From: Prorocentrum cordatum
Taxonomy: Eukaryota; Sar; Dinophyceae; Prorocentrales; Prorocentraceae
Reading direction: 5' to 3'
NCBI GenBank assembly: GCA_963575745.1
Contig: CAUYUJ010011525.1
Coordinates: 1-64,000, forward strand
Length of the DNA stretch: 64,000 nt
A program made the position numbers and the translations under genes. Below the pieces are notes generated by a model that ran no database searches, had not been told where the DNA came from, and worked only from the letters and a program-made list of their open reading frames with translations. Positions 44,536 through 54,165 of this stretch are shown here, one piece after another. Numbering within the stretch: position 1 is the first letter of the stretch; every line of letters starts with the position of its first letter.

Positions 44536-45519
44536 CAGGGGCACAAGGAGAAGGACTGCCGGCACAAGGCGGCCGGCATGCCACGGGCGCCGTCGGCGGC
44601 GCCCCCGAAGGCGGCCGCGGCCCAGCGGGCCCCCGCGGGCGCTGCGGGCCAGAGGACCGTGAGGGCGGTGGCTGCGGGCCCCGACGGCGACGAGGTCGGT
44701 TGGGCCTTTGGAGTCAGGAGCTCCGTCGGAGGCTGCATCAGGGAGGAGCGCAGGGGGCTCATCCTCGCAGACAGCGGCAGCGACGAGCACCTCTGCGGCC
44801 AGGCGTTCGGAGCACAGCGCCCAACGGTCCAGGGGGGCCCCGCTGCGCCCAAGCTCACCACGGTGAGCGGCCAGAGGCTTGGTACCGAGGGGCTTCGTAG
44901 GATCCCGATGGTCGTCGGCGGCGAGAAGGGTCGCCAGCCATGCCTGAGGAACTTCAGAGTGAGCAACGACCTCGCCCCTCAGGGCGCGGTGCTCAGCCTC
45001 GGGAAGCTAGCGCGCGAGCAGTTCAGGTTTGTCCTTGGGGAGAGCGACCCGCGCGCCGTGAACCTCAAGACGGGCGAGCGGGCGGACGCGAAGTCAGTCG
45101 GCAATGCGTCCTACTTCGCTGCGCAGATCCACGACATGATGGACGTGGCCAAGCTCGCAGCATGCCCCGCCCGGGTCGCTGCAGCTGGCGCCGCGGGAGC
45201 TCCGTGGGGGACGGCGCGAGGAGAGGGCCCTCCGCCGCGCCCAGGAGCTCGAGGGTCGCGTGACCCAGCGCCACCAGAGGCAGGAGCTGCGCCACCACAG
45301 GCGCAGGCGGCGGCGGCACCACCCCCCAGGGCGCAGGAGGCGGCGGCGCCCGCGCAGGGTCAGGAGGCACCTGCGGCGGCACAGCCGCCGGGGCGGTCAT
45401 GCCTCGGGGGGCTTGGACCAAGCTCGAGGATCGACGCCGCGCAGAAACGCCTCAAAGAAATACGCCCCGTACTACGGGACCAAGGCTCAGTGCTGGGCAC
45501 GGCTCGTCGAGTACGATAG
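44536..45519 (+). pseudogene. Copia protease region
   Basis: In frame with Gag beyond the TAG. The aspartic protease motif LILADSGSDEHLCG is clear (DSG active site; the family norm is DSGAS). The following GTEGLRRIPMVVGG and DLAPQGAVLSLGKLAREQF match the later retropepsin strands. The region ends in an Ala/Pro/Gln-rich linker where the reading frame is lost near 45.4 kb. Confidence 0.72.
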
Positions 45520-46027
45520 CAGACGCAAGGCGAGGGCGGCGACGGGTGATTTCCGCGAGCTAAGGCGCGAGGAGATGAGGCGTCAGGCGGAGTCGGGACA
45601 GGCGGCGAAGCCGACCTCGTTCCCCGACGTCCGCGAGCCGACGCCAGAGGAGAGACGGGGCCGCGAGGGGAACCAGCACTGCCCGCCGAGTCGCCGGTGC
45701 GAGCACTGTCAGATGGGACGCGGGCGCGACAGGCCCCGCGAGCTGCTAGACGCGGAGGTGGAACGCCTCCCCGCGATCGGGCTTGACCTGGCCTTATTCA
45801 AGGGCGAGGCGGCTGACGCCGTGGGGGCGGGCCCCCGCGCCGAGGATGGCCAGGGACAGGACGAGGTGGTGGCGCTGGTGATCGCGGACGCCGACATGGG
45901 TGCCATGGGGGGCGCCCCGAAGCCTGACCGACGCGCCGACCCCTACACGGCGGCAGCCACTGCGGCGCTCATCAAGAGCCTGTTTTATCAGAAGGTTACT
46001 GAAGGCCACGCCACGAGGACGCCATGA
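45430..46027 (+). pseudogene. Copia pre-integrase zinc motif and integrase core (first part)
   Basis: In the +1-shifted frame, HCPPSRRCEHCQMGRGRDRP is the His/Cys pre-integrase motif. IGLDLALFKGEA, ALVIADADMGAMGG and TAAATAALIKSLFYQKV fit the first part of the integrase core. The frame ends at a stop, and the next catalytic region lies in another frame. Confidence 0.65.
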
Positions 46028-47211
46028 TGGACCCGGCCAACAAGGTCGAGGCGGAGCTGCCCAACCGTGTGGTCGTGAGACCTGTACCTACGTTCAGCTC
46101 CCAGTCGAACCCATCCGAGAATGCCAATGGCATCATCCAGGCGCAATTCCGCACGAGCAGGAGCGCTCTGGAGGCACGACTGGGGGCCAGGGTCCGACCA
46201 GGCACGGCCATGTACAAGTGGCTGCAACGCCACGCGGGCTTGGCATGCACCAACCTGAGGATCAAGGCGAGCGGCCGCACAGCACATGAGGACCTCTACG
46301 GCCGCGCCTACACCAGGGAGATGGCCACCCCAGGGGAGTCCGTCCTGGCGCGCCCACCTAGTGGCAAGAATCGCAGGGCGATGGGCAAGGTGCACCACAA
46401 GGATGACATGGGCTTCGCGAGGGCGGCATGGCTAGGGAAGAGCTACGACACCGACGAGCACATATGCGCCCTCGAGACGGGTGAGCTAGTCACGACGAGG
46501 ACCGTCAATAGGCTGCCCGAAGAACGGAGGTTCAACCGCACCGCCGTGGCGGCGATCACGCACATGCCATGGCAGCGCCGAGGGCAGGGCGCAGTCCCGC
46601 GCGGGATCGAGCCTATCGTTACGCCCCCTCCCGCTGCGGACGCATACGTGGCGGCGCAAGAGGCAGCTGCGACTCAGCCAGACTCCAGCGCTGCTGCCCA
46701 GTCCACTGGGGCCGCCCATGGCGGCGGGCCAGCAGCCCAGACGGGCGCGCCCATGGCGGCGCCCTCGGCAGACGCGCCAGGCGGCGCCGAGGCGGTCGCT
46801 GGGGACAGGCAGGCGGGGCCAGCGACTCAGACGTCGGCTGGAGGCGGCGCTGGGGACGACACCCCCAGGACACCGAGGGCCGCGGCACCAGCGAGTGCAC
46901 CCCCGCTGACGCCCCCGATAGGTCGATCGCCGAAGCGACCTTCGGAGGAGGGTGACAACCGAGGCATTGTTGCGAGGTCCCGAGTTAGCGGAGTAGCAGC
47001 TGAGCAATGTGATGACGTTCGGCTTGACTTCCTGCAGATCCTCAGGGACATGGATGCCCCTGGCTCCCACGATGCATCGGACTCGCAATTGGTCGAGGGT
47101 TCCACCAAACGGGCCCTCGACGGCCTGAAGCAGCACGGGGTGGGCGAGCTCGCCGAACGGAGCGAGGCCGCCGGCAAGAGGATCAGCGCCCGCTGGGACC
47201 ATGTCTACTAG
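46024..47211 (+). pseudogene. Copia integrase (C-terminal part) and linker
   Basis: MMDPANKVEAELPN probably covers the second catalytic Asp region. SSQSNPSENANG holds the expected Glu, and GRTAHEDLYGRAY and AAWLGKSYDTDEHI fit the integrase C-terminus. An Ala/Pro/Gln-rich linker follows, ending in TAG just before the RT. Confidence 0.7.
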
Positions 47212-47724
47212 TGGGACGCGAACCTCGGAAGCAGGATCGCTAAGTCAAGGTACGTCGCGCGAGAGTTTAAGCGGCAGGAGTACCGCGACGACCTCTTCGC
47301 GCCAGGGAGCAGCATGGCCGACAGTCGAGTGGCGGGCCGCTACGTGGCTCTGAAGAACGGATGGCCCACCTTCACCGTTGACGCGGAGGACGCGTACTAC
47401 CATGTCCCCGAGGAGGAGGACGCGCGGGCCGAGTGCCCACCCGAAGTCCTGGAAGAGTGCCGCGCGAAGGGCGACACTGAGGACTGCGCTTGGCAGCTCG
47501 CGAAGCAGTTGCCAGGACGGCGCGCTGGAGGGAAGCGCTGGGTCGAGTTCGCCGCGGAGCAGCTCGTGGCCAGAGGCTTCGAGCGGTCACCGACCGCGCC
47601 CCAGTTCTTCTGGCACGCCGGCCCCCATGTCTGGTGGAGGTGCACATGGGCGACATGCACGGCGCAGCGCCTGGAGTCGCAGGGTCCGACTTCGCGCTGG
47701 ACCTGGACCGCGACACCAAGGTGA
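47212..47724 (+). pseudogene. Copia reverse transcriptase (N-terminal part)
   Basis: After the TAG at 47209-47211 the same frame reads SRYVAREFKRQEYRDDLFAP, then FTVDAEDAYYHVPEEED (motif A region) and GKRWVEFAAEQLVARGFERS. The MDD/VDD-type catalytic motif appears only after a further frame change near 47640, as VHMGDMHG, in which one of the paired Asp residues is Gly. Confidence 0.72.
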
Positions 47725-48630
47725 AGTGGCCAGGCTTACAGGGCGACGGTGCCGACTTCGAGTTTATCGAGTGGCGGCGCGCGCGAGAGGCCGACGCTAC
47801 CTACATTCAGCCCAACGAGAAGCACCTCACGAAGGCACTGGAGGCGCTAGGCCTTGAGGGGGGCAACCCGCGCGCCACCCCAGGGGTGGAGGCGCGCAGG
47901 ACAGGCAGGGATGACGCGCCCGACCTCAGCCCAGACGAGGCTAAGCTGTTCAGGAGCGTGACCATGTGCCTGCTGTTCTGCCTTCATGACCGCGAAGACG
48001 CTCAGTTCGACATTAACTACCAGACCTCGTGCATCTCATCGCCCCGTGAGGCGGACATGCGAGCCCTCAAGAGGCTGGCAAGGCACCTGAAGGGCACGAG
48101 GGACCTGGGCGCGAGGATGACCAAGCCCACCGCGCCGCGGGACATTGTCGACCTGGTCGCGTGGACGGACTCCGACTGGGCAGGCGGCACGAAGGAGCGG
48201 AAGAGCCAGACCAGCGTGCACATCACCGCGCGCGGGCGTCCAATGCTCGGGATCAGGCGTCGTCAAGACGCGCAGTCCCTTAGTAGATGCGAAGCCGAGT
48301 GGCACGCCGGCGCTCGAGGCCTCAGCGAGGGACTTGGGCTGAGGGCGCCCTTCACGCTCATGGGCTACAGCGTGCGCGTGAGCTGGCGATGCGACAGCTC
48401 GAGCGCGAGAGCGCTGTCGAGGCGTCAGGGCACTGGGCAGATCAAGCACCTTGCCACCAAGACGCTTTGGATACAGTAGTTGGCGGCCAAGAAGGTCATC
48501 ACCATCGAGTCCGTAGCTGGCGACGACAACCTGGCGAATCTCGGCGCAAAGGTGTTGCCGAGGACGCGCCTCGAGTGGCTCCGCGAGAGTTGCGGTTTGA
48601 AGGAGGTGCCCGTGCCGGGGACCTCGGGTA
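47640..48630 (+). pseudogene. Copia RT end and RNase H
   Basis: Matches the Copia C-terminal half: YIQPNEKHLTKALEAL, YQTSCISSPREADMRALKRL, the RNase H start VAWTDSDWAGGTKERKSQTS, SRCEAEWHAG, and GQIKHLATKTLWIQ followed by an in-frame TAG (48477-48479), then LAAKKVITIESVAGDDNLAN in the same frame. The RNase H acidic residues are mostly retained although the copy is otherwise broken. Confidence 0.75.
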
Positions 48631-48645
48631 GCTGGAGTCGGGGCC

Positions 48646-48930
48646 ATGCCGACCGACTTCCAGGCCCAGTCAACCCGGTTGAAGGCGTTGCTTGCGGTGG
48701 CTGCGTCGCTCCCCACGGCGGCGCAGGGAAGCTCGACCGAGCTGTGCGAGGCACCGCAGGAACTGGACAGGAGCGCGCTGACTCCAGCAGTGGCCATGCC
48801 AGGAGTCACGACTAAGGGCTACTACGTGAGCCTGACTGTGCTGATGGCGGGCGCGAGCCTAGGGCTCCTGCTTGCTTTGCTAGGGTTTTCCTTGACTTCC
48901 TGGTTTTGTCCGCGTGTGAGGCCGAGTTGA
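48646..48930 (+). pseudogene. Short C-terminal frame with a membrane-like segment, within the Copia element
   Basis: A 94-residue frame starting MPTDFQAQ, with a hydrophobic stretch (SLTVLMAGASLGLLLALLGF) near its end. It lies one frame away from RNase H, so it may be the element's own C-terminal extension after another frame change. Function unknown. Confidence 0.35.
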
Positions 48931-49335
48931 TGCCGCACGGGTGCCCTGCCGCGCGGTGGCGACGGCGGGAGGTCACAGCGTGCTCCGATCGAGGGGTCGA
49001 GCGAGCCAGCAGTGAAGCTCAAGACTAGGAAGGGCGACCGCAAAAGGACGGTTGCCACCCAGAGCCCGGTCAAGTACCTACACCTGGTGGACGACCAGCC
49101 CCCTTTTCCAGCCTTTGGGACCGAGAGAACAAGGGGTGTGGTCCGAGTAGGGCCTTGAGTCCTTGAGCCGTGTACTGTCTAGGTGCGCCATGGGCGCGAG
49201 CCTAGACCTCCGCGATTACGCGTCGAGGCACGGCGGGCTTAAGTTTCACTTTCTAGGACCCTGGAGGGAGTGGTGACCCGAGGGGTGTCCGAGGAGGAGC
49301 GGGCTCACCACCCGCCCCCGCTCGGCCAGGCGGCG
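48931..49335 (+). other. Untranslated 3' region of the Copia element
   Basis: No coding frame. No clear polypurine tract is visible directly before the 3' LTR. Confidence 0.5.
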
Positions 49336-49441
49336 TGTTCGGGATCTCGAGTAATTTGGGCGCCATAAATTCGTAGCATACCCGCAGGCCAAAAAAAAAC
49401 AAGATACGCTTCGCATCCGCGTTACGGCGCAACTTCCGCCA
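49336..49441 (+). repeat. 3' LTR
   Basis: Begins TGTTCGGGATCTCGAGTAAT and ends CTTCCGCCA. It differs from the 5' LTR by scattered substitutions and an A9 run in place of CTTTTGCTCGAGAGCCC. Confidence 0.88.
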
Positions 49442-49815
49442 AAATTGGGAGGACATCTCAGACGGGAAGGGGGGGGCCTGAGTAAATGTGGAAGAAGTCT
49501 CAGGCGGGAGCCGTTGTGATTGTAGTCCTGGGGGCCAGCGACCCAGTTTGACCAGCAAGACTTTCCCTGTCCAGAAAAAGGGTGCGAGCGTCGAGGGGCA
49601 CACTGTGACTGAGGAAAAACCGTATGCCACGGTGGGGGGGGGCAACAGTAATTATTTTCAGAAATGAGAGTTCAACCACAACAGCAACAACAACAATCAT
49701 TTTAAGACTGCTCGCTCCTATCTGTTCACGTGCCAATCAATACGTACCGGTGGGGGGATCAACAGTATTTATTCTTCAGAAGTGAGAGTTCAACATCAAA
49801 CACACACACACACAG
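49442..49815. repeat. Composite dispersed repeat (3' half of the interrupted copy) plus (CA)n
   Basis: GTCTCAGGCGGGAGCCGTTG, GGTGCGAGCGTCGAGGGG, GAGAGTTCAACCACAACAGC and TTTTAAGACTGCTCGCTCC follow in the same order as copies A and B. 49738-49795 repeats the GGGGGGATCAACAGTA segment, then a CA run at 49799-49814. Confidence 0.78.
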
Positions 49816-51520
49816 GATCGCACGATCGAAAAGTGCACGGAAAGAGCGGGGACGAAGGCCGACAGCCATCCCTGCCCAGTTCGAACAGGACTCGCTGCGG
49901 GCGCCGCCCCAAGCGTCGTCCGCTTCAAGCAAGGAGGCGCCTGCTCGGCGTCGGCCGTTGTCGGATGCGGCTGCCCTGCTTTCCGTGTCCGTTCCGGGCG
50001 TGCCGAAACGGGGCGGGAAGACGCACTGCGACCCTCCCAAAGGGGCCTTCGGTGGAGCTCCCGATGGAGTCACGAGGAGGAGGAGGAGGAGGAGGAGGAG
50101 GAGGAGGAGGAGGAGGAGGAGGAGAAGGAGAAGGAAGAGGAGAGGGGAAAGGATGAGGAGGAGGGGGAGGAGGGAGGAGTGGGAGGGCGCGCAGGTCAAC
50201 GTGGACGGGCTCTCGTTCTTCGCGTTCTCCAAGTTCGACCTGAGCTTCGGCGGGGGCCGGGCCGCCCAGCTGCGGGCCTCCCAAGTGGGGCCCGCGCAGA
50301 ACAGGGTCGGAGGCCAGGCCGCATCGCCGGAGCATCGGCGATGCGAATCGACGTGGAGCCCGATGTCCTCCATGCCGGCGGCGGCGATGCATCGCCGACG
50401 TCGTCGATGCCTTGCCGGTGCATCGGGGATGCGGCGCGATCCTCAGACTTTGTCGATGCGGGTCAGATTTGGAAGTCCTCCGCCACAGGGTATGTTTTGA
50501 GGGAGGGGTGACGGAGGTTGCGTCGGAGCACCGAGGCGGGGTGGAGCGAGAGGAGGGCGCAGGCCTCGGGCGGCTCGGCGAGATCTCACCTGGGGCTCTT
50601 CGACATGTCCCGCGCTCCAGTCGAGGAAGCGCAATTTATCTTGGCATCGCTCGGACGTGTGCATTTTTCTCGGCGAGAACCATCGAGGACCATCCTGGAC
50701 CATCGAGCAACAAAAAAAACACGCACGAAACCGAAAAATGCAAGGGAAATGGACGTCCGAGCGACGGCAAGTTATGGGACCAAGGCGCGTGGGCTAGTGG
50801 TGGGCCCCGCCGCCGTACAGGATCGGTGCGCTCCGTCGTCAAAGCAGGCAGCGTCGGCTTCGTGACTCGGGGGGGTACCGCCCACGCGCCCAGTCCAGGA
50901 GTCCGTAGCCCATGCCTGCACGTGCCCGGGTCGAGGGGGGGGGGGGGGGGGGCGTCTCTGGACCCCCGAGTTCGGGACCGTCAAGAGGCGGCTCGGGATG
51001 GGCAGCTGGTCCCAGGGGGAAGCATCGAGCGATCCGAGGGCGACCGAGTCGAGAGAGACTGAGTCGTCGGCAGTCTGGGGTGTAGGGAGGAGCGACGTTG
51101 GACTGAGAGGAGGGAGAGGAGGAGGAGGAGGAGGAGGAGGAGGAGGAGGAGGGCCACTACGGGCATACCACAAGGGCAACACACGAATTCGTAGGGGCAG
51201 CGCGGGTGCTCTGTGAACTGTGACACCCCATTACCACCCGCACAGAAAGAATTGGACGAAGAGACGGACGAGGGAGGGGGAAGCGAAGGAGGGGGGTATG
51301 GACAAGCTAGGTGCGCTCGCGTCATATCTGACATCCTACCCCTCCCTTCTATCCCTTACCATGGCGCAGATCCCCTCTCTACTCGCACAGTCGGATGTCG
51401 AGCAGGGCAATGATCCCGAAAGGGTACGCGATGCATTGTAGAGCACGGCATGGCATGGCGTAGAAGAGCACCGCAAAGCGCAGTATCAACCTAGCATTGC
51501 ATTGCATGCCGTGGCATGGC
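49816..51520. other. Gene-free; microsatellites and GATGCATC repeats
   Basis: (GGA)n lies at 50072-50190 and 51116-51152, and a G18-19 run near 50936-50953. 50315-50450 is made of GCATCGCCGATGC-type pieces. No coding-like frame is supported. Confidence 0.5.
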
Positions 51521-51524
51521 ACGG

Positions 51525-51715
51525 GAAATGACGCCAGCGCTGCAGCGGGAGCACGAGTCGAAACGAGCGGAAGCGCGGAAATGAGGCCAGCGCTGCAGCG
51601 GGAGCACGATTCGGAACGAGCGGAAGCACGGAAATGAGGCCAGCGCTGCAGCGGGAGCACGATTCGGAACGAGCGGGGCCCGAAAATGAAGCCGGCGCCT
51701 CAGCGAGAGCAGCAT
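51525..51715. repeat. ~53-bp tandem repeat, 4 copies
   Basis: AATGAGGCCAGCGCTGCAGC, then GGGAGCACGATTCGGAACGA, recurs with starts near 51528, 51581, 51634 and 51685. Confidence 0.88.
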
Positions 51716-53630
51716 TTTGGAAAAAATGCAGGCGAAAACCCAACTCCGGGGAAACTTGTGTGTAAAAAACAGTACGCGGGGGGGTCGGACACTTTCAGGC
51801 CGTCATCAGGGGAAGAGGGAGAGTAGTATTCATATTGAGTAATTGTGGAAGGGGGAGGAGGAACCAGAGGACAAGGAGGGAAAGGACAACAAGGACGAGT
51901 GGCATGGGCAATGGCGAGGAGGAGGACGAGGGGGTGGGGAGGAGGTCGAGGAGAAAGGGGGAGAGGGACGATGAGCAGGAGGAGCAGGAGAGAGAGGGAG
52001 AGGGAGAGGGAGGCAGTGGGGGTCAGTCGGCCGACAGTGGCAATCCGATCCCACCCATTCGAAAGCGTGACTCGAGTTGGATCGGCGTGTGCAGGAATGG
52101 CTGTTCACTGCTCGCGCTGCCAAGCAGCTAAGGTCCTCTCCACCCACCTACTCTTCCCCCAAAAATACCAATACTGGGCACCAGTGCGTATGCTGGGTCG
52201 GAGAGTCAGCGAGATGTCGGGACCCGCCCACCTGAGATCCCGTCATATGTTTACAGGTGCTTACATGTACAAGCTGATTACTAAACTCATTGTCAGTCCA
52301 CTGGGTGGACACTGAAATCACGGAGCCATGGGCGGAAGGATATGGAGGAGGAGAAGAGGGAGGAGGAGGAGGAGGAAAACGACGACGAGAATGGGTCCCA
52401 CGAGGACTCGCCCATTTGAGATCCCAACATCAAATCTGGGCGCCAGTCGAAATTTCGGTAGACTGGAACCCGTGTGATGTGCTTCGGCAGGCGGTTCGGA
52501 GGGAATCCGCCGATTTCGGCCAGATCGGACCTTCGTGTTCCTCGCTCGTCCCCCTCCCCCCTCCCCGGAACGCCGCCGACATCGAAGACGCACCTCCGCG
52601 CCACTGCTTGTGCTGAAGGCTTAGACTGGGCGTCGCTCTATGGGGGGGGGGGGGGGGGGGGCGATCCTGGGGGGGAGAATGGTGCACTTCTCAGGCCCTC
52701 GAGGCCCCCCTCTTGGGGCCCCAAAGGCCCCCTTTGGGGGCCCGCATGGCCCCCTCAGGGGCCACGTAGGGCTCGCCCGCGCTCGCTGCCCCTCCGCACT
52801 GCGAGGCAGACTCGGCGCGGGGGAGGAGAGGCAGCGGAGCAGGAGGAGGGGCGCCGCGAGGGCCCGCACGCGTGAGGTCCCTCGAACCCGCGGAGCGGGA
52901 GGCACGGCGGCCCCCCAGGGGGAAGTTTGCGGGCGGATGGTGCAACCCCTGTGGGTGTTGGGGGTACTGCTTCGACGGGTGTCGGCGCCAACGGTTGGGG
53001 CCACGTTGGCGTCCCGACGGGGGGGGTTCACTGTTCAAGGCGACTTCCGAGGCAGATTGTCGATGTTTCGAGCGACGCGGTCCTTGTTGAAGCTCGGAGG
53101 CCCGGTCCGAGGCTCATTTGTCGAGGATGTCCCCAGCGAAACTGCCAGTTTTGAAATTCGGGCTCCTGCATGCCCCTAGCGAGACGGCAGTTCTTGAGAC
53201 TCAGGATCCCCGCCGAAGCCGATGTGTGAGGGTGTCCTGAGCGAAACAGCCATCTGAGGCCATCTGAGCACGCCTCACTCAGGCTGGTGCGGTTGCCCTG
53301 CGGCTTCGGGCCGGCGGAATGCGCAAAGCCCTCTGAGCATGCCTTGATGCTCAGAGGGGTTTTCTCCGCCATATCCTCTCCGTCTCATCATCTATTCTCG
53401 AGCCCTAACACGGCGAGGGCCCGCAGGTGGCCCGCCGAATGTAATCGCTTCGCTCACTCCGCCGGTCCATATTGCACCACTATTGCTAGTGTGCCCATGG
53501 CGGGCGAGAAGGAGTTTGGGGACTCCATAGGAGAGGAGGAAGAGGAGGAGGAGGAGGAGAAGGAGGAGGAGGAGGAGGCCTCTCGAATGCTTCGCGGGTC
53601 ACTGTTGGGACCTGACTGGGTCGTGGACAA
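51716..53630. other. Gene-free stretch
   Basis: GA-rich DNA lies at 51845-52010. 52385-52560 (GGACTCGCCCA, then CGCCGATTTCGGCCA) is related to 54590-54800. A poly-G run is at 52639-52657, and GAGGAGG DNA at 53535-53580. No supported gene. Confidence 0.45.
53329..53358. other. Perfect 12-bp hairpin followed by T-rich DNA
   Basis: CCCTCTGAGCAT and ATGCTCAGAGGG are exact inverted repeats around GCCTTG, followed by GTTTTCT. It could act as a structured RNA end, but no transcript is known here. Confidence 0.5.
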
Positions 53631-53639
53631 GACGCCTGT

Positions 53640-54165
53640 TTGGAAGGCTACTTGGGGTCTCTAGGGAGGCCTCTCGGGGGCCTCTTGGTGGTATGTTTGG
53701 GACCTCATGGAGCCTATTGGGGCCCCGTGTGGCATCCTTTTGGGCTCCCGGGGGCCTCTTGAGGGCTTCTTCGGGGCCTGCTGGCGGCTTCGGGGCTAAA
53801 TTTTCTGGGGAAGGCTCGAAATGTCCGTTCGGGTTCCCCCTCTCTGAGCCCTCATTTGAGCCTCTGGAGCCTTCTGGGTAGGCCTCTTGGGCTGTCTTGG
53901 GGCACTCTAGGACCGTCTTGGGGCCGTCCTGGGAGCCTCTTGGGCTGACTTGGGGTAATCTTGGAGGCCTCCGGGGCCTTCCTGGGCGGTCGGCAGCTTG
54001 AATAGTCGGTTGTACCAAAACTGTCCACTAATTCAGCAAAATCAATCGTTGCCTCTTCGGGTCCTCTGGGGGTCCTCTTGGAGCCCGCCTGGGACGTCTT
54101 GGGCGCCTCTTGGGCCGCCTTGAGACCAACTTGAACTATCTTGGAACGCTCTTGACCTGAGGCCG
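53640..54165 (-). repeat. 10/11-bp quasi-repeat block (CTTGGGG orientation)
   Basis: Units such as CCTCTTGGGCTGT and GTCTTGGGGC are spaced about 10-11 bp apart, in the same orientation as at 40.0-41.3 kb. Confidence 0.7.

Larger units (their letters stand above)
43487..49441 (+). mobile_element. Ty1/Copia-type LTR retrotransposon, decayed
   Basis: It has ~110-bp LTRs, a primer-binding site, and Gag, protease, integrase, RT and RNase H in the Copia order. Reading needs at least four frame changes and three in-frame stops, and the RT catalytic motif is altered, so this copy is not autonomous. It sits inside the ~45-bp array of a composite repeat. The flanks AATGT and AAATT do not make a clean target duplication. 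Confidence 0.88.

Noticed and set aside
43482-49446. 5-bp target duplication of the Copia element
   Set aside because: Flanks AATGT and AAATT are similar but not identical; not claimed.
49253-50373. Overlapping ORFs after the Copia element
   Set aside because: They span LTR, composite repeat and GGA microsatellite; no natural protein text.
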